Shown: in pieces, positions 41,835 through 51,080 of the stretch | Layout of the letters: each line of letters opens with the position of its first letter | Position numbering within the stretch: position 1 is the stretch's first letter | Assembly: GCF_002764115.1 (NCBI RefSeq) | Contig: NZ_CP017940.1 | Span: 1,338,501-1,402,500 of the forward strand | DNA length: 64,000 nucleotides | Source of the DNA: Phyllobacterium zundukense | GTDB taxonomy: Bacteria > Pseudomonadota > Alphaproteobacteria > Rhizobiales > Rhizobiaceae | Direction: 5' to 3' | The notes under the pieces: model-generated | Told to the model about the DNA's origin: nothing | What the model saw: only the letters and a program-made list of their open reading frames with translations | Databases searched by the model: none | Translations under genes and position numbers: made by a program

Positions 41835-42745
41835 CATTTGGTCTGCACATCTGACGGCACAAGAACCTGAAGCTCCCCCGCGTGAATGACGATCTTTACG
41901 TCTTTTGGCAAAGGGATCAACTCGCCGTCGATGGTTGCCTTGGCACCGCGGCGCAGATGCGGGAAATGCAGCTCCACGACTTTCGCCGTAATTTCATCGA
42001 CGTCGGGGTTGTTACGCCACGACCCTGTCAGAACCGTGAATGCAAGTTTCATCAGCGCCGCAGGGGTTAGTCGCCCGGCAATATAGATACCAAGCTCTCC
42101 GCGATCGACAACGTCCGGCACCGGCAGCATGCCTTGCCCGTAGGCGTTGTTCGCTATCGAGATAGCGGACACGGTTCGCTCTATCGTTTTGCCATCGATG
42201 ACCATGCGCACAGCGAACTGCGGCGGATTGCCCACAGCCTTGGCAAAGGCCCGCAGGCTTGCCAGCCGCTTGCCCCAACGAGATCGGTATTCCAGCGTAT
42301 TGCGGAACTTGATCATCTGCGGCTGAAATCCAATGGAGAACTGGTGAACGAAACTCTCTTCGTCGGCTGTCGAAATATCAACGGCCTGTACTGTGCCGCC
42401 CGCGAGACTCTCCAATGCCGCGTTAAGCTCCAGCGGGATTTTCAACGCTCGCGCAAAAAGGTTCATTGTTCCCGCGGGAAGAACCGCAAGCGGTACCTTG
42501 GTCTTCCAGGCAACATCGGCAGCGGCTGAGATTGTACCGTCGCCTCCGCCGGCCATCAACACATGCTCGCCGGCTTCAGCAGCCACCTTCTTCAGTGCTT
42601 TTACGATATCCTTGCCGGCGACGATCTCGCTCTCAAACGTATGCCCATGCTGTTCGAAGATCTGCTTGGCTGTTTCGGCAAAGACCTTCATGTCCATGGT
42701 GCGAAATGTGCCACCATCGCGGTTGAAAACGGCATGGACTTTCAT
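41834..42745 (-). CDS. Diacylglycerol kinase-like lipid kinase
   Basis: The 303-residue protein belongs to the DAGK/sphingosine kinase/YegS family. MKVHAVFNRDGGTFRTMDMK replaces the usual N-P-x-S-G start, VLMAGGGDGTISAAADVAWK is the GGDGT nucleotide site, and LAVLPAGTMNLFARAL the GTxNDFAR-like loop, here GTMNLFAR. AAGGA lies 7 bases before the chosen ATG. Substrate is a lipid with a free hydroxyl. It lies 77 bases downstream of the glycoamylase gene and may share its transcript. Confidence 0.9.
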   Translation of the reverse strand: MKVHAVFNRDGGTFRTMDMKVFAETAKQIFEQHGHTFESEIVAGKDIVKALKKVAAEAGEHVLMAGGGDGTISAAADVAWKTKVPLAVLPAGTMNLFARALKIPLELNAALESLAGGTVQAVDISTADEESFVHQFSIGFQPQMIKFRNTLEYRSRWGKRLASLRAFAKAVGNPPQFAVRMVIDGKTIERTVSAISIANNAYGQGMLPVPDVVDRGELGIYIAGRLTPAALMKLAFTVLTGSWRNNPDVDEITAKVVELHFPHLRRGAKATIDGELIPLPKDVKIVIHAGELQVLVPSDVQTK

Positions 42746-42821
42746 GTCTGGTCCTTGATTTGCGGGAACGGGCGCAGGATGTGATCGAAAGATGATCAAT
42801 TGCTCCAAGGGAAGCAATGCC

Positions 42822-44123
42822 TCAATGACCGTTAGGTTCCGTGTCTCTTGTCAGATGAGGGGTCGTAAAGCCAAGTTTCCGTAGCGAAGTCTTTATTTCG
42901 GGCGCACTCATGAACAATCTCCACAAAAGGCCGCTTCTGTGGTTCTCGATCATGGCGACGACGGGTCCCTGGTCGATTGCGAGATACGTCCTGGCAAACC
43001 AGTTGCTGGTCAACGAGAATGCGTCAACAAAGCCAAAACGTCCTGTGATCTTTGCTTGTGGCAGCGCCATGAAATAGCGCAAGGCCCGCATCGATTCTTC
43101 CGGCAGATAGGGCAGGCTGCTCAGGGCTGCGGTGGGTGCAATCAAACCGAAATCCAATCCGGGCGAGCTGACGGCATAGCCTTTTGGACCGTGACTTGAT
43201 GTCAGCCCCCAGCAATCGGGCCCGTACGCCGTATAGCCATGCGGATTGTGCACGCTGTGCAGATAGTTGATCCGTGCGTGATTGCAATTCTGCTGCCAAT
43301 AATCCGCATAGCGATCCACGAGCCCGCGCGGGTCGAGACCGCAGAACGAATAATGCGCAAAAAACAGAGGGCCGCCATAATCCGGACCCAGTGGCAGCGT
43401 CACACCATAATAATCGCGGCCATTGAGAAAGGCACCGTTTGCTGCAAACCCGTCATGATAGATTTCGGCGTCGATGCCATAGTCAGGTGAAGCAGCGGCC
43501 AGGACATAGCTGACAAGCGCTTCATTCCAGCCGCGTATCGGCACATTGCGGGCCCAGCCAAATTTGGGGCTGTGGTGCCAATAGAGCACCTTTTCGCTAT
43601 TCTTGATGTGAGAGTTCCATTGCACCGCGAGCCAAAGCCTGTTGATGCGATCACGAATGGCGCCTTCCCGGGGGTCATCTGCAGCAGCAAAATATTGCCG
43701 AACGCAGATCAAGCCTTGAAGCAACAAGGACGTTTCAACCAGGTCACCTCCATCATCCAGCTTTGTGAACGGGACCGTCGAGCCGTCGGTGCCATTGAAA
43801 AAGTGCGGAAAAATACCGTTGTAGCGCCTGGTCGTTTCAAGCGCCGACAGCATTCTTTCAATGCGCGCTATCGCTTCATCACGCGTGATCCAGCCGCGTT
43901 CGATGGCGACGAGGAGGGCCATGAAACCGAAGCCAGACCCGCCCGTGGCAACGAGATCATTGCGCGGGTCGGCTGTCCTGCCTGATCTGTCACGCGCAAG
44001 TCCGCTTTCAGGATGCGCGCCGTCCCAGAAATAACGAAAGCTGGCGCGCTGTACCTGGTCCAGGATGGCGCCATCGTCGTCTTCTGCGACCGGCGCGTTT
44101 TGCGGATCAAGTCTGAGATACAT
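42822..44123 (-). CDS. Glycoamylase-family protein (GH144-type beta-1,2-glucanase candidate)
   Basis: A 433-residue (alpha/alpha)6-barrel protein. ILDQVQRASFRYFWDGAHPE is the family start, LVATGGSGFGFMALLVAIER the first helix pair, DGGDLVETSLLLQGLICVRQ the acidic core, and HGPKGYAVSSPGLDFGLIAP the later one. The glycoamylase domain is shared with cyclic beta-1,2-glucan synthases and the GH144 endo-beta-1,2-glucanases. No signal peptide is visible, so it probably acts in the cytoplasm. Substrate beta-1,2-glucan is an inference from family. Confidence 0.85.
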   Translation of the reverse strand: MYLRLDPQNAPVAEDDDGAILDQVQRASFRYFWDGAHPESGLARDRSGRTADPRNDLVATGGSGFGFMALLVAIERGWITRDEAIARIERMLSALETTRRYNGIFPHFFNGTDGSTVPFTKLDDGGDLVETSLLLQGLICVRQYFAAADDPREGAIRDRINRLWLAVQWNSHIKNSEKVLYWHHSPKFGWARNVPIRGWNEALVSYVLAAASPDYGIDAEIYHDGFAANGAFLNGRDYYGVTLPLGPDYGGPLFFAHYSFCGLDPRGLVDRYADYWQQNCNHARINYLHSVHNPHGYTAYGPDCWGLTSSHGPKGYAVSSPGLDFGLIAPTAALSSLPYLPEESMRALRYFMALPQAKITGRFGFVDAFSLTSNWFARTYLAIDQGPVVAMIENHRSGLLWRLFMSAPEIKTSLRKLGFTTPHLTRDTEPNGH

Positions 44124-44278
44124 GGAGAGCGGGATTCCTTGCGCAGGGCATTATGCCGCTGTATTTGCCGGGTTGCATCGGGCGAATGTCTGATCTCTAT
44201 AGGGTGTAGTACGCGACGTGTTGTCTGAGAAGGCGCATTCGGGAAATTGAACAATCAATCTGAGGCGAGGGTGTGGAG

Positions 44279-44974
44279 ATGCAGAAAGATCAGTTCGTTT
44301 TTGACCCGCTTCCGCAACCGGTATTGCAGGTGGTTGGCTCCGAAAAGCTGTTTCCGGTTCACCGGATTTACTGCGTCGGGCGGAATTATGCCGATCACGC
44401 CATCGAGATGGGACATGATCCGAACCGTGAACCGCCGTTCTTCTTCCAGAAGAATCCGGATTGTCTTGTAACCGAGGGACAGGATTTTCCGTATCCATCG
44501 GCGACCAATGATGTGCATTTCGAGATGGAGATGGTTGTCGCGCTTGGAAAAGGCGGAGCTGACATCAATGTAGACCGTGCGCTTGAGCACGTGTTCGGAT
44601 ATGCGGTCGGTCTCGATATGACCCGCCGTGATCTGCAGGGGGAAGCGAAGAAGCTCGGTCGTCCGTGGGAAGTGGCCAAGGCATTCGAAGCCTCGGCGCC
44701 GTGCTCGGCCATCCTGCCAGCATCCAGTATCGGTCATCCGGCCAAGGGTGCCGTCTGGTTAACGGTCAATGGAACCGAGCGTCAGCGCGGCGACCTCGAT
44801 CAGCTCATTTGGAAGGTGCCGGAGACGATTTCCTATCTCTCGACACTATTCACGCTGCAACCTGGCGATCTGATTTTTACTGGGACTCCAGCGGGCGTCG
44901 GCGCGGTTCTGCGCGGTGACGAAATGTTCGGCGGCGTGGATGGAATTGGTGAGATCCGGGCGCGTGTTGTCTGA
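44279..44974 (+). CDS. Fumarylacetoacetate hydrolase family protein
   Basis: The 231-residue protein is an FAH-fold metal-dependent hydrolase. [20 protein letters not shown] is the core start, [20 protein letters not shown] the substrate side, [17 protein letters not shown] holds the metal-binding E-x-E, and [11 protein letters not shown] the end. It resembles fumarylpyruvate hydrolase of the gentisate pathway and related 2-hydroxyhepta-dienedioate isomerases. ATG 44279 is chosen; GTG 44273 is 6 bases earlier. No gentisate pathway genes are nearby. Confidence 0.9.
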   Translation: MQKDQFVFDPLPQPVLQVVGSEKLFPVHRIYCVGRNYADHAIEMGHDPNREPPFFFQKNPDCLVTEGQDFPYPSATNDVHFEMEMVVALGKGGADINVDRALEHVFGYAVGLDMTRRDLQGEAKKLGRPWEVAKAFEASAPCSAILPASSIGHPAKGAVWLTVNGTERQRGDLDQLIWKVPETISYLSTLFTLQPGDLIFTGTPAGVGAVLRGDEMFGGVDGIGEIRARVV

Positions 44975-45286
44975 CATTGATGCGAGGGAATACATTTTGC
45001 CAACGAACGAAAAGGTTGCATCTTTGAAATTGTGAAAACGGGCAAAATAAATTTTGGTGGACTGTTTGGAGAAGCAGTTCGATTGCTTCCCTGAATTACA
45101 AGAATTTGAGCAGCAAAACGGCGCATTTGGCCGGAATTCCCGGTCACGCAGTGTGATTGCAAGGCGGTGTGCTGGCTAAGTAAATTATGGTCGCAATTCT
45201 GTGAAGAACCGCGGTGTTGTCTTTGAAAATAAATAGTCTATTGAGAATCGTTGATCCATTATTCTGTGTTTTAGAAGTGCCGCTTC
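44975..45286. other. AT-rich gap between the FAH gene and the NSNS-motif gene
   Basis: The 312 bases hold a GAAGCA/TGCTTC hairpin (45071-45089) and a stretch of low GC that probably carries the promoter of the next gene. No terminator or gene is clear. Confidence 0.5.
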
Positions 45287-45766
45287 ATGAACCATCGTAT
45301 CTTATTTGGCTCCTATCCGATTCCGCGTTTTGCCGGGATCGCCAGCCATAATTTTGTTGTCTGGACCGATGAGAAGGGCAGGCCGCTTTACGAGATCAAT
45401 GGTGGAGCGGCGAATGCGGATGGCAGCTTTAACTATTGTGCGATCCGGGGCCCGTTGACCGCTGTCGTCACCGACTACGCCAAACGAGACCTCGTCTATT
45501 ACCCGGAATTCTACGTGCGCCCTACATCGCGCACGACGGTGTTGCTAGAAAGCGGCTATGCGTCCATCGCGGCACGCTGGCGTGCAGCTGTTGACGTCGC
45601 CGAGCGTATTCGCCTGTCGAGTCTGCGTTATTCGTTCCTCATCCAGAACAGCAATTCAGTTGCCACTGCCATTGCAGAGGGAATGGGGCTCACACCGCCT
45701 TCCGCTGCTATCGGACGTGTCAAGGCGCCTGGAAGCCATCGCCATCTGGTGTTGGATCCGGCTTAA
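45287..45766 (+). CDS. Hypothetical protein with NSNS motif
   Basis: A 159-residue soluble protein I do not recognise by name. It opens MNHRILFGSYPIPRFAGIAS with SHNFVVWTDEKGRPLYEING next, and ends with FLIQNSNSVATAIAEGMGLT. A histidine strand at about 21 followed by an Asn-rich N-S-N-S helix near 117-122 resembles permuted papain-like families that have NCNS-type helices; here a serine stands where a cysteine would be. That relation is only pattern-based. It lies 120 bases before lpiA on the same strand. Confidence 0.7.
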   Translation: MNHRILFGSYPIPRFAGIASHNFVVWTDEKGRPLYEINGGAANADGSFNYCAIRGPLTAVVTDYAKRDLVYYPEFYVRPTSRTTVLLESGYASIAARWRAAVDVAERIRLSSLRYSFLIQNSNSVATAIAEGMGLTPPSAAIGRVKAPGSHRHLVLDPA

Positions 45767-45886
45767 ATCGGAATTTCTCTTATCATAAGATTGTAATGAG
45801 AGGTCGGATATATTGCCCGGCTTGCATCAGTAGAAGTTTGGCTTTGCGTTTATTCTGGGCTCAATCCCGCCATTATTACAGGGCTA

Positions 45887-48580
45887 ATGACGCCTTCCCA
45901 AATTCATGGTGAAATTGGCATCCGTTCAAATCCGTTTCTGACTTCGGAACACCCTATGACGTCTATTCCCGATCACGAAAAGCAAATTCGGAGGATTGAA
46001 GCGAGCGCGCAGTCGAGACTGCCGTGGTGGGGCAAGAAAACCAAATCGGCCTTGTTCGCGTTTTTCGGGATTGCCGTGGCGGTCGTCAGCTTGCTCGTCC
46101 TGAGCCATCTGTCGAGCGAGATTTCGCTGCATGACGTCAAGCGCTCCCTGCATGCCATACCGAGCGGTACGCTGCTGACTGCGCTTTTCTTCACGATTGT
46201 CAGTTTCGCTGCCGTTGCACTCTACGATGTTGTCGCCGTTGAAACGATCGCCCCGGGGCGGGTGCCCTACCACATATCCGCCATGGCAGGCGGTGCCGGA
46301 TATGCAATCTCCAATGCTCTCGGTTTTTCACTTCTGACAGGCGGAGCGCTTCGATACAGGGTTTACGCCGCCGAAGGTATCGATATCGCCGATATCGGCC
46401 GCATCATCGGCACCTCCTGGCTGGCGATCTGGTTTGCCTTCACGATTCTGATTGCGGTTGCCCTTGTTATCGATCCAACCCGGATTCCGTGGGTTTTCTC
46501 GTTCGGGCCGGTGGTGGATCAGGTGATCGGCACTTCGATTCTGGTAGCGGTTGCAGTGCTCCTGTACTGGCTTTCCCGCCGCGAGCGCACCCTCCAGATT
46601 GGTCGTATTTCCGTCCGGCTGCCCTCGTCGCAGGGCGCCTTGATGCAAATATTGGCTGGGCTCGTTGATGTGGCTGCGGCGGCAGCAACGCTCTATGTTC
46701 TGCTTCCCGAGGGTTCTGTCAGCAGCATTCCAGCATTTGCGCTCGTCTATGTGGTCGCGGTGGCTCTTGGCATTATCAGCCATGCGCCGGGTGGTATCGG
46801 TGCGTTCGAAGCGACGATCATTGCGGGGCTTGGCCTTGGACAAAATCCGGATGCGATCGCGGCGCTGGTTGCCTATCGCGCCATCTATACGCTTATTCCG
46901 TTCCTTGTCGCGATTGCCGGGTTCGTCATTTCCGAAATTCTCCGCAAGCGCCATATCCTTGCCGGTCCGACAATATTGGCCGTGCGAATGTTCGAGCCGT
47001 TGATCCCGCCGCTATCGGCTGGCATTGCGTTCCTCGGCGGCATCGTTCTCCTGATTTCAGCAGTCATCCCCGATCTGCATCATCGTCTGGAGATGCTTGC
47101 CGACATGCTGCCGATGCCGTTTCTTGAAATGTCGCATCTTGGCGCAAGTTTCGTGGGCATAGCATTGCTGATCGTGGCAAGAGGGCTTGCCCGGCGTCTC
47201 TGGCGTGCATGGTTCGTTGCGATCGTGCTCTTCAGTCTCGGCGCAATCTTTGCCCTGGCAAAGGGCTTGGCCTGGGAGGAAGCGTTGATGCTGACCCTGA
47301 TGGCCGGCACACTGCTTCTGTTCCGCGATTCATTCTACCGCAAACCGCTGGATGAGCGTTTCACACTGACCTGGGGGTGGCTCGCAAGTATCGGTACAAC
47401 GGCTTTTGCAATCCTTTGGCTCGGTTTCTTTGCCTACCGACACGTTGAGTATGCGAACGAGCTCTGGTGGGAGTTTGCCTGGGATGCCCAGGCATCGCGA
47501 TTCCTCCGCGCTTCCGTTCTTGTCTTGACGCTGCTGGCGGCTTTGACGATCAACACGGTAATCAACGGGGTTGGCCGCAGCAAGTTGCGGGCACAACCTA
47601 TTCCTGAAAACGTGCCTGACATTGTTGCCGCTTCCCCAAGAGCTTCCGACGCCCTTGCGTTGCTGGGCGACAAACGTTTTCTGATGGACCCGAAGGGACG
47701 AGGCTTTGTGATGTATGCCCGTTCAGGCGGCAGCCTGGTTTCGTTGGGGGAGCCGGTCGGCAGTGATGACGCGGTCACCGATCTTGCATGGGCGTTCCGC
47801 GGCCTGGCTGATCGCACTGGAACCAGAACGGTATTTTACGGGGTGGGGCCGGAAAAACTCCCGCTGTTCCTCGATATGGGATTGACGGCATTGAAGCTCG
47901 GCGAGGTCGCCCGGGTCGATCTCAGCGACTTTTCGCTGGAGGGCTCCAAACGCCAACCGCTTCGCTACGCCGCCCGGCGGCTGGAAAAAGAAGGGATTGC
48001 CTTCGGGATCATTTCCAAGGACCAGACCCAAGACATCATGGATGAGCTTCGCCAGGTATCCGATGCCTGGCTCGAAATGAAATCGGGCTCAGAGAAGCGT
48101 TTCTCGCTCGGTTCATTTGAAAATGCCTACCTCTCGAATTTCGATGTTGCCGTGCTGCGAAAGGACGGCGCCATCGTTGCATTCGCCAATGTTTGGCGCG
48201 GTGCAGACAGCCAGGAAATTGCCGTCGATCTGATGCGGTATTTGCCGGATGCGTCGAGCGTCATCATGGATGGACTTTTCGCCAATCTTTTGATGGCTGC
48301 AAAGACGGAAGGGTATCGCTGGTTCAATCTTGGCGCGGCGCCACTGTCGGGTCTTTCCGACAGCCACCTGGCATCGCGATGGAACCGGATCGGCTCTTTC
48401 ATCTATCGCCGTGGCGCCGAATTTTATCGATTTGACGGGCTGCGTGCTTTCAAGGATAAGTTCGGCCCGAAATGGACACCTTATTATCTGATTTGCCCCC
48501 CGGGCCTCGCGACGCCTCGTTCGCTTATTGACGCGACGAATCTGGTAAGCGGTAGCCCCTTCGAGGTCTTTAAACGATGA
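45887..48580 (+). CDS. lpiA: Lysylphosphatidylglycerol synthase/flippase LpiA (MprF)
   Basis: The 897-residue protein has about 14 membrane helices (about residues 50-560), including the flippase blocks ISHAPGGIGAFEATIIAGLG and GYAISNALGFSLLTGGALRY. The cytoplasmic DUF2156 domain (about 590-880) contains PKGRGFVMYARSGGSLVSLG, RRLEKEGIAFGII and FNLGAAPLSGLSDS. It moves lysine from lysyl-tRNA onto phosphatidylglycerol and flips the product. Rhizobial lpiA is acid-induced. The start is uncertain: 45887, or ATG 45956. Its stop overlaps the start of acvB (ATGA). Confidence 0.95.
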   Translation: MTPSQIHGEIGIRSNPFLTSEHPMTSIPDHEKQIRRIEASAQSRLPWWGKKTKSALFAFFGIAVAVVSLLVLSHLSSEISLHDVKRSLHAIPSGTLLTALFFTIVSFAAVALYDVVAVETIAPGRVPYHISAMAGGAGYAISNALGFSLLTGGALRYRVYAAEGIDIADIGRIIGTSWLAIWFAFTILIAVALVIDPTRIPWVFSFGPVVDQVIGTSILVAVAVLLYWLSRRERTLQIGRISVRLPSSQGALMQILAGLVDVAAAAATLYVLLPEGSVSSIPAFALVYVVAVALGIISHAPGGIGAFEATIIAGLGLGQNPDAIAALVAYRAIYTLIPFLVAIAGFVISEILRKRHILAGPTILAVRMFEPLIPPLSAGIAFLGGIVLLISAVIPDLHHRLEMLADMLPMPFLEMSHLGASFVGIALLIVARGLARRLWRAWFVAIVLFSLGAIFALAKGLAWEEALMLTLMAGTLLLFRDSFYRKPLDERFTLTWGWLASIGTTAFAILWLGFFAYRHVEYANELWWEFAWDAQASRFLRASVLVLTLLAALTINTVINGVGRSKLRAQPIPENVPDIVAASPRASDALALLGDKRFLMDPKGRGFVMYARSGGSLVSLGEPVGSDDAVTDLAWAFRGLADRTGTRTVFYGVGPEKLPLFLDMGLTALKLGEVARVDLSDFSLEGSKRQPLRYAARRLEKEGIAFGIISKDQTQDIMDELRQVSDAWLEMKSGSEKRFSLGSFENAYLSNFDVAVLRKDGAIVAFANVWRGADSQEIAVDLMRYLPDASSVIMDGLFANLLMAAKTEGYRWFNLGAAPLSGLSDSHLASRWNRIGSFIYRRGAEFYRFDGLRAFKDKFGPKWTPYYLICPPGLATPRSLIDATNLVSGSPFEVFKR

Positions 48581-49959
48581 AATTCCTTCGCAGGCCCTAT
48601 CCGCTTGTCATTCTTGCACTTCTGATTGTCAGCATCGTTCTCTCCGCCGCACTGCATTACCTGCCGCGATTTGGTTTCGGATCATCGGCCAAGCGGATAC
48701 TTGTTTCGGCGGAACGACTGAGTGACGTGCCCCTCCTGCAGCCAAACGGCAAGCCGACGGGCATCGCGATCCTTGTGTCACAGAAGGGCGGTCTTGGTGC
48801 CGACGACGAAGCCATGACAAAGCTGCTGCTCGACCGCGATTTTCTGGTGCTGACGGTCGATTTAGAGAAATGGCGCAAGGAACTCGATCAGGACACCGGA
48901 GAATGCACCTATTTCGTTTCGGATCTTGAAGGTGTGGCCAAGGAAGCCCAGCGCATGATTTCAGTCGATACCTACATGCATCCGGTGGTTATCGGCATCG
49001 GCGAGGGCGGCGTCATGTCCTATGCATCGGTTGCCGATGCCCCGGCGGCGACGCTGGCGGGTGCGGTGGTGGTCGATCCGTCGGTTGCCCTGAAGACCAA
49101 GCTGCCGTCCTGCGAAGGAGCTGATTACGAAACTGTTGCAGGCGAGGGGTTCAGCTATTCCTACGATGCTGATCTGCCCAATCCCGCGACGATTGTCCGG
49201 GAAAAACCTGATCCAGATCCGAAGGGCCCGCCAAGCGCTGGATTCTTTCTGGCGCAGGAAAAGATTGCAGCCACCAAGGCCGAACGTTTCGCAATCGCCG
49301 CAGATGCTGCCGTTGATATCGCCAAGGAAGATGCCTCGGCAGAATCCTTGCCGATCGTCGACGTTCCAGCCAGCAATGGCCAGGCAAAATATCTGGCCGT
49401 GTTCTTTTCCGGCGATGGCGGTTGGCGTGATATCGACAAGTCTGTTGGCGACATCATTGCAAAAGAGGGTGTGCACGTTGTTGGCGTGGACTCGCTGCGC
49501 TATTTCTGGGCCTTGCGCAAGCCGGAGGATATTGCCAATGATATCCAGAGGATAGTGGTGAAGGCTGATCCGACAGGCAAGTTACCGGTTGTCTTGCTTG
49601 GTTATTCCTTCGGAGCCAACACCATACCGTTTTCCTGGCCCTACCTTTCCCAGTCATTGCAGGATCGCGTTAGCCTTGTTGGCTTGATCGGCACAGAAGA
49701 AACCACACCATTCCAGGTTTCCGTTGGCGCATGGCTCGGCATGGGCGGCGACAACGAAGTCGCGCCGGCGGTGGCAAAACTGCCGCTGAACAAGGTCCTG
49801 TGCGTCTATGGTTCGGAAGAGGACGATACGGCCTGCACCAACCCTTCGCTTGCGGCGGTTCAGAAGATCGAACTGCAGGGCGATCACCATTATGACGAGA
49901 AGTATGACATGCTGGCTGCCAAGCTGATGGAGGCGATTGCCGCGCGGCAGCCAAAGTAA
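48577..49959 (+). CDS. acvB: AcvB/VirJ family protein (lysyl-phosphatidylglycerol hydrolase)
   Basis: A 460-residue periplasmic protein with an N-terminal signal (YPLVILALLIVSIVLSAALH), an AcvB-specific half, and a VirJ-type alpha/beta hydrolase half from about residue 265 (VFFSGDGGWRDIDKSVGDII) with GYSFGAN (serine near 344) and the late HHYDE histidine. In Agrobacterium, AcvB hydrolyses lysyl-PG, the product of LpiA, and is needed for virulence. Here lpiA and acvB overlap by 4 bases, giving the synthesis and removal pair in one operon. Confidence 0.93.
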   Translation: MKFLRRPYPLVILALLIVSIVLSAALHYLPRFGFGSSAKRILVSAERLSDVPLLQPNGKPTGIAILVSQKGGLGADDEAMTKLLLDRDFLVLTVDLEKWRKELDQDTGECTYFVSDLEGVAKEAQRMISVDTYMHPVVIGIGEGGVMSYASVADAPAATLAGAVVVDPSVALKTKLPSCEGADYETVAGEGFSYSYDADLPNPATIVREKPDPDPKGPPSAGFFLAQEKIAATKAERFAIAADAAVDIAKEDASAESLPIVDVPASNGQAKYLAVFFSGDGGWRDIDKSVGDIIAKEGVHVVGVDSLRYFWALRKPEDIANDIQRIVVKADPTGKLPVVLLGYSFGANTIPFSWPYLSQSLQDRVSLVGLIGTEETTPFQVSVGAWLGMGGDNEVAPAVAKLPLNKVLCVYGSEEDDTACTNPSLAAVQKIELQGDHHYDEKYDMLAAKLMEAIAARQPK

Positions 49960-49974
49960 CGAGCCAAATTTGCT

Positions 49975-50991
49975 CTAGGTTTGCGTGGCGGGCCGTGCTT
50001 CCTCCTTTCGCGCCTTCTTTGCGGCATCGGCGTATTTCTGGGCGATGACAGCACAGACGATGAGCTGAATCTGGTGAAACAGCATGAGCGGAAGCACGAT
50101 ACTGCCTATGCTCTGTCCAGCAAAGATCACGGTCGCAATCGGTATGCCGCTCGCGAGGCTCTTCTTGGAGCCACAGAAGGTGATGGCAATTTCGTCCTGC
50201 TTGGAGAAACCCGCCCACCGGCTGCCGAACATCGTGATAGCGAGAACGATGGCAAGGATCAGCATGTCCACGATGACCACCACACCGAGATCGCGGATCG
50301 AGATCGTATGCCACAATCCTTCGGTTACAGACTCACTGAAAGCAAGGTAGACCACCATCAGGATCGATCCACGGTCCACAGGCATGAGCAGCGTTCTCTT
50401 GGCTCGAATGAAATTGCCGATCCATGGTTGCAAAATCTGCCCCAGAATGAACGGCGCAAGCAGCTGAAGCAGGATTGCCTGCAGGGCGTCGAACGAAAAT
50501 CCAACGTGGCCGCTCGCAGAGAGCAGCGCCCCGGCAAGCAGCGGTGTCAAAAACATACCGAATATATTGGAAGCCGACGCGGAGCAGATGGCAGCCGGCA
50601 CATTGCCACCAGCGATCGAGGTGAAGGCGATCGATGACTGCACGGTTGAAGGCAGCACGCAGAGAAACAGAATGCCCGCATAAAGGGCTGGTGGCAGGAT
50701 GTTTGGCACCAGAACCCCAGCGCAAAGGCCAATCAACGGAAACAGCACGAAGGTGGCCGCGAGGATGGTCAGATGGAGTTTCCAATGCAGGAAACCCGCA
50801 ATGACGACGTCACGCGACAATCGCGCACCGTGCAGGAAAAACAGCAGGCCAATCGCGACTTTTGTCGCCAAACCGAAATAGTCTGCCGCTACGCCGCTGA
50901 CCGGGAAAAGCGACGCGAGTATGACGGCCACGACCAGCATTATCGTGAAATTATCGGGCAGAAAACGGGACATCAATCTTTCCAGCTGCAA
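49975..50991 (-). CDS. SBF-like (bile acid:sodium symporter family) transporter
   Basis: A 338-residue inner-membrane protein with about 10 helices. FLPDNFTIMLVVAVILASLF starts the first helix; LLFFLHGARLSRDVVIAGFL, VLPSTVQSSIAFTSIAGGNV and FCGSKKSLASGIPIATVIFA are the blocks of the SBF-like (PF13593) subgroup, which is distinct from Acr3-type transporters. Substrate unknown. It converges with acvB (15-base gap) and is not part of that operon. Confidence 0.92.
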   Translation of the reverse strand: MQLERLMSRFLPDNFTIMLVVAVILASLFPVSGVAADYFGLATKVAIGLLFFLHGARLSRDVVIAGFLHWKLHLTILAATFVLFPLIGLCAGVLVPNILPPALYAGILFLCVLPSTVQSSIAFTSIAGGNVPAAICSASASNIFGMFLTPLLAGALLSASGHVGFSFDALQAILLQLLAPFILGQILQPWIGNFIRAKRTLLMPVDRGSILMVVYLAFSESVTEGLWHTISIRDLGVVVIVDMLILAIVLAITMFGSRWAGFSKQDEIAITFCGSKKSLASGIPIATVIFAGQSIGSIVLPLMLFHQIQLIVCAVIAQKYADAAKKARKEEARPATQT

Positions 50992-51080
50992 TGATATTCG
51001 CCGGACGACCGTCTAACACGATATCCAATACGATCCTATCCAGCGTTTGGAATTCCCAAACCTCTGGACCGACCTCCTTA

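Noticed and set aside
44975..45286. A small RNA gene in the AT-rich gap
   Set aside because: Only one weak 6-base stem and no terminator were seen.
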